NCBI GenBank assembly: GCA_947243795.1
Contig: OX365934.1
Location: 558,001 to 622,000 of the forward strand
Source: Saccharomyces uvarum
Taxonomy: Eukaryota > Ascomycota > Saccharomycetes > Saccharomycetales > Saccharomycetaceae
DNA: 64,000 bases
Direction: 5' to 3'
Shown in pieces: positions 58,495 through 64,000 of the stretch (the first letter of the stretch is position 1; each line of letters opens with the position of its first letter). The notes beneath the pieces are model-generated. The model did not search any database, was not told the DNA's origin, and worked only from the letters and a program-made list of their open reading frames with translations. The translations under genes and the position numbers were made by a program.

Positions 58495-60264
58495 TTACAA
58501 TTTAGAATATTGCGACGGTATCACCGTTGCGTACCACCAGTCGATGGCTAGGGAGGATCCGGAACTTGAAATCATCTCCCATAATTGTAGGAGTAGTCTC
58601 TTGTGTTGAGCACCGATCAGTTGGAAGCAGATGTTTAACCAAGTGATCAAATAATGCGGATCGTTGACAAAAAGTATCTGTACAATTAAACATTCCATTA
58701 GTACCTCCTTCTTCTCCAGTTTCCTTGTATTTAGAATTCTGATGTATGTTTCGTGCAGGGAGTCCCTTAGTAAATGCTTATCATAGCTATTTAGTGACGG
58801 AAACTGTATGGATAGACTGTTAAATATAATCTGAATCTGATGGGCGGACAATCTTTCTGCGATATACTGGTCCATGGACATTTTCAAATAGTCAATAATA
58901 CGGGACACTTGCCATTGTGCAATTTGTGAAGAGTGAGAGGGATCTATAGTTAATGAAGTGATTGCCAATGTGTGTATAGATTCCTTGATCTCAATTTCCA
59001 AAGAGTCTGTCATGCCTCCCTCGAGAAAGCAGTTAAAATGTAGTAAAGGCTCGATGAATTCGGTAATGAAGGGTAAATTTACGCGCCATGAATAATAATG
59101 GGTAATCTTGTTTAAGAAGTTGATATAAAATATTAGTTTATTCGGATCTCTTTTGATGTTGTCCCCCCTCATACGATTCAGGATTGAAACGATCTTGGGT
59201 AGATCGTCCAATGCAACGAAATACGTTATCAAATTATCGTAAACGTAGTCATAGCTGGGGAATCCAGCCGTACCGATCTTTTCAGTCAAAATGTGAATAT
59301 TGAAAAGACTCAAGCAAATCATGGAATAAAAATCGTCTTTGTGAGTAAATGAGATTTTCATGTTCATGGCGGAGATTTCCTTCAAAGTAAGGATTACTAA
59401 GATGAATAAATCCTGAAACTTGAGATCTAGTTGTTCTTGTCTGGATGACTTTAAAGTATCAGATAAAAACTGACATATTTTGCCCAGTTTGTGTAGTGAA
59501 CTCAGTATAGCAGGTTCATTTGACAGCGTCAATAGAGTGTTCAAGCAATTGGCCAAATGGTTCAGGTTCGTTGATAGCACAGAGTTAACGGTGAACTTTT
59601 CTATCGGCTGCCCGATGGCATGCGTGTACTCTGCCAAGAGGTCTAGTAATTTTCCAGTGACTAAATCCCATGATACACTGACTCCGCGCAAAGGAAGTTT
59701 CGTGTTCGGGTGATTGAACAGTAAGACCATTGAAACGAGCAGGCAGTTCTGAACCGAGGGTTTGGCAGTGATAGCGGGATCATTCCAGAACTGGGCCCAT
59801 ATGGGTAAGAATATATTCAGTTTCCAGTTTTTGTAATAGATCGCCGTTATGTTGCGAGATTCGTCGATGAAGTACCTTTCATTTAATGATTTGAACCTCG
59901 GGTACGTGACCAGTATGCCACCCAGTAGCATCAACTGGGACAGGTTCCAAGCAGCCTGATGCGATTCCATGACAGCATTCCACACTTGATAGAACCTGTC
60001 GATGGGGAGCGTGGGTTCGGAAACCTCCAGTTTCCATAGGAAAATGTCTTTTATGGCGTGTAGTAGACGTAGTGGCGGCAATTGGACAATGAACTGTGAA
60101 TGGAAAAGTGCCCGGACCAAACGGTACAAAGTATCGGGTGATTTAATCCTGGGGATGTAGTACACCAAATTAGCCGTGATTTCGTTCAGCAGACGCTCGT
60201 CATACTGGATCCTCGTCGTGGAAGTGAGTGCAGTAATCAGATAGTCGACGTCACGATCAAACAT
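58495..60264 (-). CDS. PEX8: PEX8, intraperoxisomal import organiser
   Basis: Pex8 (YGR077C) sits on the inner face of the peroxisomal membrane and links the docking and RING complexes of the import machinery. The ATG at 60262-60264 (MFDRDVDYLITAL) gives 589 residues, equal to S. cerevisiae. A further in-frame ATG 22 codons upstream would add an Arg-rich extension not known in Pex8. The C-terminus is SKL, a canonical PTS1. The body is helical and Leu-rich without strong membrane segments. Divergence from S. cerevisiae is high, which is typical for this protein. Confidence 0.95.
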   Translation of the reverse strand: MFDRDVDYLITALTSTTRIQYDERLLNEITANLVYYIPRIKSPDTLYRLVRALFHSQFIVQLPPLRLLHAIKDIFLWKLEVSEPTLPIDRFYQVWNAVMESHQAAWNLSQLMLLGGILVTYPRFKSLNERYFIDESRNITAIYYKNWKLNIFLPIWAQFWNDPAITAKPSVQNCLLVSMVLLFNHPNTKLPLRGVSVSWDLVTGKLLDLLAEYTHAIGQPIEKFTVNSVLSTNLNHLANCLNTLLTLSNEPAILSSLHKLGKICQFLSDTLKSSRQEQLDLKFQDLFILVILTLKEISAMNMKISFTHKDDFYSMICLSLFNIHILTEKIGTAGFPSYDYVYDNLITYFVALDDLPKIVSILNRMRGDNIKRDPNKLIFYINFLNKITHYYSWRVNLPFITEFIEPLLHFNCFLEGGMTDSLEIEIKESIHTLAITSLTIDPSHSSQIAQWQVSRIIDYLKMSMDQYIAERLSAHQIQIIFNSLSIQFPSLNSYDKHLLRDSLHETYIRILNTRKLEKKEVLMECLIVQILFVNDPHYLITWLNICFQLIGAQHKRLLLQLWEMISSSGSSLAIDWWYATVIPSQYSKL

Positions 60265-60484
60265 GCTGGCTCGATGCCCTTTTGAAAATGCTCTTCTTCT
60301 CCACCTGCATATTCTTTCTTCCTTTTCCATTTACATTTTCTTGATTTTCATTCAAGCGGCTTTTTCCCTTAATGCCAAAGAAAAACAGTAACAATGCAGA
60401 AGGTAAGTTAAAAAAAAAGAGAGAGCTATGTAAAGTATGTTGTTCTATGTACTGGCTTCTAGTGGTCGGGTGCCAAAAGGACTG

Positions 60485-61084
60485 TTATATCTTCAGATTT
60501 TGGGTCCCTTCCTCGGCCTGCTTCAAGTCCTGCCTTCTTTGGACGTCCCAGTTATACAGTCTGGCACAGTTGACTTCCATCGTGGTGATGTTTTCCCTTA
60601 GAAACTCTACATCCTCGGTAGACACGGCGAGAGACTCTTCTGAGTCCGCAAGCTTCTTCTGCAACAGCTCGATGGCTTCGTCAACGGGGTACTCCAGCAT
60701 CACGTCCGCGCCCAGCCACAGCCCGACTTTCAGGGCTCCACGGTCCTGAGGTATGTCGACCTGGGCCTTTGTGAAGAGCGTGTCGTTCAATTGATAGTGC
60801 AGCAGCATGGGCTCGGCGTCCTCGTCGCCATCGTCGCTGTGGCTGCGCAGGCTCTGGCATATCTTCAGGGTATTCTGCAAGTCTGGAATCCGGGTCTGCA
60901 ATTGCTTCACCGTGCCCATTTTGGACTCCTGCATGAACTTGTACTTAGAGAGTCGTTCCTGGAACTTGCCGAAGCACAGCTCAAAGTCGCTCGGGTCTTT
61001 GATGATGTCCTTGACGTTCTCGATGAAGGGAGCTTGCGGTATACCTCTGGCGTTTTTCTCCGTGGAGTTAAATAGCGTGTCCAT
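60485..61084 (-). CDS. PAC10: PAC10 (GIM2), prefoldin subunit 3
   Basis: Pac10 (YGR078C) is an alpha-type prefoldin subunit that captures nascent actin and tubulin and passes them to the TRiC chaperonin. The 199 residues equal the S. cerevisiae length. Two coiled-coil helices (about 35-75 and 140-190) flank a beta-hairpin core with the typical YQLNDTLFTKAQVDIPQ and VGLWLGADVMLEYPVDEA blocks. The gene is GC-richer than most of the window. It is divergent from YGR079W and followed on the same strand by PEX8. Confidence 0.96.
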   Translation of the reverse strand: MDTLFNSTEKNARGIPQAPFIENVKDIIKDPSDFELCFGKFQERLSKYKFMQESKMGTVKQLQTRIPDLQNTLKICQSLRSHSDDGDEDAEPMLLHYQLNDTLFTKAQVDIPQDRGALKVGLWLGADVMLEYPVDEAIELLQKKLADSEESLAVSTEDVEFLRENITTMEVNCARLYNWDVQRRQDLKQAEEGTQNLKI

Positions 61085-61429
61085 GATGCCCTGCGTGTAT
61101 ATGTGTGAGCCGGTGTATGCGAGTTTCCTTGCAGCCGAAGTGTTCTTTGCTCGTGGCCTTTACAATACCGTGGAACCAGTTTTTTTTCATTCTTTCTTGC
61201 TAACTTAGAAGATGGTCAAAGAAACGAAACGACCACCATTACCGGTTACCCGGCCGGACATTCGACCCGGTGCCTGCGCTTTCCGTTTTGGGACGGCTGC
61301 TTCTCCTTTGGGAAGGCCCCGTTCCTGCAGCGCGTTTCTTTTTTTTTTTCTTATTTTTCGGTTTTTTTTCGCTCGTTTCTTTTTTACGTGTGAGACGTCG
61401 TTGCCTCCTAATATAAAGGATGAGATGAG
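61085..61429. promoter_or_regulatory. PAC10-YGR079W divergent promoter with Reb1 site
   Basis: This 345-bp divergent promoter contains a Reb1 core, TTACCCGG, at 61246-61253 and T runs at about 61340-61385. TATAAAG lies at 61412-61418. Two minimal upstream ATGs precede the annotated-type start of YGR079W. Confidence 0.55.
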
Positions 61430-62536
61430 ATGAGCAGCGTCGCAAAAGAGAGCAGTATTGATCGGGGGTTCTTGAGCTGTGTTTGTTTGCATTCACTTAT
61501 TCACACACATATCCGCACACACGCAGGCAGCATTCACGACGAGCGTTTACTTGTATCATATAGCATAGTTTACGTAGCAATGAATAGAAGCAGCAGGGCA
61601 TTCCAGGTACCGAACAAGGTGATCACTAAGGAGGACATCACCCCCTTGTCGAGATCGCACGCGAAGAAGTCGGACCCTCGCGAGGTGGCAGACGGCGACG
61701 AAGGTCTCGCCAGTGCGGTCGAGACCACGCCCATCATTATCACCACTGCTCGTTCGATAGATACTGCCGGTTCACTATCTAAGAATACCACGGGTGACGA
61801 AGACGCCCAGGAGACGGGCGTCGACGAAGACAACAACGGTGACGGTGAAGACGACGACGACGAAGACGACGATCTAGAGAGCACGCTCGGCTACAGTTCC
61901 GAGCCCGATCCTCTCTTCTCACCCTGCCACCAGCCTTCTTTCACCAACAACACATTTGCTTACGGCACGGACAATGAGCCTCCACTAGAAGAGGACGAGC
62001 ACAGAAAGGGTTTTCACACGGACAACGAGAGCAGTCTGTTCTTGCCCCAGCTACAGCAGTCATTCTTCTTTGGCACCGGCAACACAGACTTCTGGAAAGA
62101 GGTCAATGGCACCGCCGAAGAGGCCATCTGCCTGCAGGACACGAGACAAAGGAAAAGCTCGCTCGTGGCTCTGCATCCCGGCGATGCTACCCTAGGCCCC
62201 GATGACACTTTGGGCATCGAGGACTTTATCAACGACGACATCAACGGCAATGAGGCGGGCTCGTCCACACCCCCCTCCTCTGCATCCTCGTCGCCCTGTC
62301 TTTTCGACAACCTGGACTACAACATCAAGCTTTTGTGTTACAGGGACAACGAGGGCAAGTTCACGTTGAAAAAGAGAAAGTTCTTGAAAACCTCTCTGCG
62401 TTCGTCTTCTGCCATCTCCAAGAGGTGGAAGCCTGTGTCCAAGAGAGACAAGCTGTTGAAGAGGGCCATCAGAAGAAAGAGCGGTGTTTGCGAGACGTTA
62501 TCAACAGGTTTTGGTATCGGTGAATTCATGTTATAG
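61430..62536 (+). CDS. YGR079W, protein of unknown function
   Basis: This frame corresponds to YGR079W (370 codons in S. cerevisiae, 368 here from the first in-frame ATG). There are no known domains. It is acidic and Ser/Thr-rich, with an Asp/Glu run near residues 125-147, and has a basic C-terminus (FTLKKRKFLKTSLRSSSAIS and RRKSG). This acidic-then-basic layout would suit a nuclear regulatory protein, but that is a guess. The first 50 residues look like translated leader, and the second in-frame ATG, at 61580 (MNRSSRAFQVPNK), may be the true start, giving 318 residues. The gene is GC-rich compared with its neighbours. Confidence 0.8.
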   Translation: MSSVAKESSIDRGFLSCVCLHSLIHTHIRTHAGSIHDERLLVSYSIVYVAMNRSSRAFQVPNKVITKEDITPLSRSHAKKSDPREVADGDEGLASAVETTPIIITTARSIDTAGSLSKNTTGDEDAQETGVDEDNNGDGEDDDDEDDDLESTLGYSSEPDPLFSPCHQPSFTNNTFAYGTDNEPPLEEDEHRKGFHTDNESSLFLPQLQQSFFFGTGNTDFWKEVNGTAEEAICLQDTRQRKSSLVALHPGDATLGPDDTLGIEDFINDDINGNEAGSSTPPSSASSSPCLFDNLDYNIKLLCYRDNEGKFTLKKRKFLKTSLRSSSAISKRWKPVSKRDKLLKRAIRRKSGVCETLSTGFGIGEFML

Positions 62537-62700
62537 TGACTGTAACATCAATAAATTGGAAATATAGATTCTTTATACATTGTTAGGGTAACTTTTTTTG
62601 TAGGATTTCGAATTGTATATACATACTACAAGATTTGATCAATTGAAACAAGAATATTCATCGGCCAACCAAGAAAAGGAACTACGTCCCCACTCGCATC

Positions 62701-63708
62701 ATGTCGACCCAATCTGGTATTATTGCAGACCAAGCCTTGCTGAATTCCTTGCACGAGAACCTCTCTACGGAGGGTGTTGTCGTTGTCATAGCCAAGATTT
62801 CCCCTGATTCCACCTCGGTACATCAATTGGACGTGACCCATAATTTGGACCAATTAGTTCATTTGGCTTCGCAAAACAAGGAACCCCTGTACATCTTCTA
62901 TAAGCCCCAGGATGTTGCCAAATACTTTTTCGTATCATTCATCCCCGATGGTTCTCCCGTGAGGTCAAGGATGCTTTACGCCTCAACTAAGAACACGCTG
63001 GCAAGGCAGATCGGCTCGAACTCTCTGTCTACGGAACAGCCGTTGATTACGGATGTAAAAGAACTGGCGGATTTGAAAGAGCTTGATAGTGACCGCACTG
63101 TTGCTCAAAATAAACCTTTGACGGAAGATGAAAAAATGCAAATTGAAATAAACAAACAACAGACGCTCTTGAGGAAAACCGTCAACAACAACTCGGTCAA
63201 ACTTGTCTCCCAGGACAGCTCTTCACCTTTGTCATTGACTTTCAGGGTCGATTCTGAGAGGCCTATCAACGAAATTTTCAGTAATGACGGTAAAAACCTG
63301 ATCATTTTCCAAATCGAACCCTCGAATGAAACCATCCAGATCGTGCAATCAGAGACGTGCCCCTCTGTGGATGCGTTGCGAATCGACTTGTCCGGGCCTA
63401 GCTATACGATATTTAAGCATGACGGCTTGAACTTCTTTATCTATTCTTGTCCATCGGGCAGCAAAGTCAAAGATAGAATGATATATGCTTCCAATAAGAA
63501 CGGGTTCATCAACTACTTGAAAAACGACCAGAAAATTACGTTTAGCAAAATATTGGAAATTGGTGACTTCATCGAACTAGACAAATCGTCATTGTCGGCC
63601 AAAGATAACGAAGATGACCTCGATCGTAGTTCCACTCCAGACCAATCGAACAGCGGCAGCTTGAGATTCAACAAACCAAGAGGCCCAATGAGAAAAAGAA
63701 GAACATAG
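62701..63708 (+). CDS. TWF1: TWF1, twinfilin
   Basis: Twinfilin (YGR080W) sequesters actin monomers and binds filament ends and capping protein at cortical patches. The 335 residues (332 in S. cerevisiae) contain two ADF-homology domains, about 3-140 and 170-312. Each has an actin-binding helix region; the second includes SCPSGSKVKDRMIYASNKNGF, and the first has the parallel SFIPDGSPVRSRMLYAS. The tail is basic (RFNKPRGPMRKRRT), as in twinfilins that bind capping protein and phosphoinositides. An AT run lies in its 3' UTR. Confidence 0.97.
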   Translation: MSTQSGIIADQALLNSLHENLSTEGVVVVIAKISPDSTSVHQLDVTHNLDQLVHLASQNKEPLYIFYKPQDVAKYFFVSFIPDGSPVRSRMLYASTKNTLARQIGSNSLSTEQPLITDVKELADLKELDSDRTVAQNKPLTEDEKMQIEINKQQTLLRKTVNNNSVKLVSQDSSSPLSLTFRVDSERPINEIFSNDGKNLIIFQIEPSNETIQIVQSETCPSVDALRIDLSGPSYTIFKHDGLNFFIYSCPSGSKVKDRMIYASNKNGFINYLKNDQKITFSKILEIGDFIELDKSSLSAKDNEDDLDRSSTPDQSNSGSLRFNKPRGPMRKRRT

Positions 63709-63723
63709 AAATCAAACGGCATT

Positions 63724-63742
63724 TATATATATATATATATAT
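63724..63742 (+). repeat. (TA)n run in TWF1 3' UTR
   Basis: A TA dinucleotide run of about 19 bases lies just past the TWF1 stop. It could act as a polyadenylation efficiency element (TATATA). Confidence 0.7.
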
Positions 63743-63863
63743 ACGTGACTGATGATATATACTTTTATCCTTCTAAGTATGAAATGAGATTATTTTTCCT
63801 TCTGTGTTTTCTGGAATAGATTATATTCGCAAATCGTTCCTGTATTATGCTATTTCATGTTCA

Positions 63864-64000
63864 CTACTTTTGCAATTTGATTACTTCTCTCAAAGCACCG
63901 AACGGATTTTTCTGAAAATCCTGGTTTGTCAAAACTTGATTGAACCTTGCGGTTTCGTTGGCCGATAACGCCTTGGCACCTTTTTGGTTCTTGATATTTG
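63864..64000 (-). CDS. SLX9: SLX9, ribosome biogenesis factor (C-terminal end only)
   Basis: The last 44-45 codons of Slx9 (YGR081C) are present, reading into the window edge. The readable end includes NQKGAKALSANETARFNQ and closes FGALREVIKLQK before TAG at 63864-63866. Slx9 assists 18S rRNA processing and export of pre-40S subunits. The rest lies beyond the window. It converges with TWF1. Confidence 0.85.
   Translation of the reverse strand, partial: NIKNQKGAKALSANETARFNQVLTNQDFQKNPFGALREVIKLQK

Noticed and set aside
60265-60330. 22-residue Arg-rich N-terminal extension of PEX8
   Set aside because: An in-frame ATG exists, but orthologues begin at MFD and the length of 589 matches only with the downstream ATG. 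Similar upstream ATGs were set aside for SPT4 and MRPL25.

Overview
This window is budding-yeast nuclear DNA from the genus Saccharomyces. Gene content, order and orientation match the S. cerevisiae chromosome VII right-arm block from MTE1 (YGR042W) to SLX9 (YGR081C) gene for gene. From memory, proteins such as Upf3 and Pex8 differ from the S. cerevisiae versions at roughly a fifth to a third of positions. That is more than expected for S. cerevisiae itself or S. paradoxus. A more distant member of the clade (S. mikatae, S. kudriavzevii, S. arboricola or the S. uvarum/eubayanus group) is therefore likely, but I cannot say which. I see no introns, tRNA genes, CRISPR arrays or recognisable Ty/LTR elements. 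Every main gene is open over its full expected length.

Layout. 1-6.3 kb: MTE1 (cut by the window edge), the transaldolase paralogue NQM1, the meiosis repressor RME1 and the mitochondrial CDP-DAG synthase TAM41. 6.7-15 kb: TFC4 (TFIIIC), UFD1, SCM4 and the kinase FMP48. 15-25.7 kb: MCO32 (YGR053C), the eIF2A gene YGR054W, methionine permease MUP1, chromatin remodeller subunit RSC1 and TORC1 regulator LST7. 26-31.6 kb: PEF1, sporulation septin SPR3, the C/D snoRNA snR48 and ergosterol enzyme ERG25. 31.9-47.9 kb: seven genes in tandem on the minus strand (ART5, YGR067C, GID10, VHT1, SPT4, COX18, ADE6). 48.6-64 kb: ROM1, ENV11, UPF3, SMD1, PRP38, MRPL25, PEX8, PAC10, YGR079W, TWF1 and the C-terminal end of SLX9.

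The genes are a typical eukaryotic mixture rather than one pathway. Five of them (NQM1, SCM4, RSC1, ROM1, ENV11) have S. cerevisiae ohnologues in the same order on chromosome XII, so the window is one copy of a whole-genome-duplication block. The most informative new readings are in non-coding DNA. They are a Vhr1 element before VHT1, Upc2-type sites before ERG25, Met31/32 sites before MUP1, an Abf1 plus MSE pair before SPR3, an Rpn4 site before UFD1 and stress-element clusters before NQM1 and GID10. There is also a degenerate a1/alpha2 operator with Swi5/Ace2 sites before RME1, and Tbf1 and Reb1 sites before snR48.

I did not find a previously undescribed system. The oddities most worth checking are a possible unannotated small membrane-protein gene at 40556-40834, a perfect 13-bp GC hairpin just past the ART5 stop, the SMD1/PRP38 coding overlap, and the uncertain start of YGR079W.
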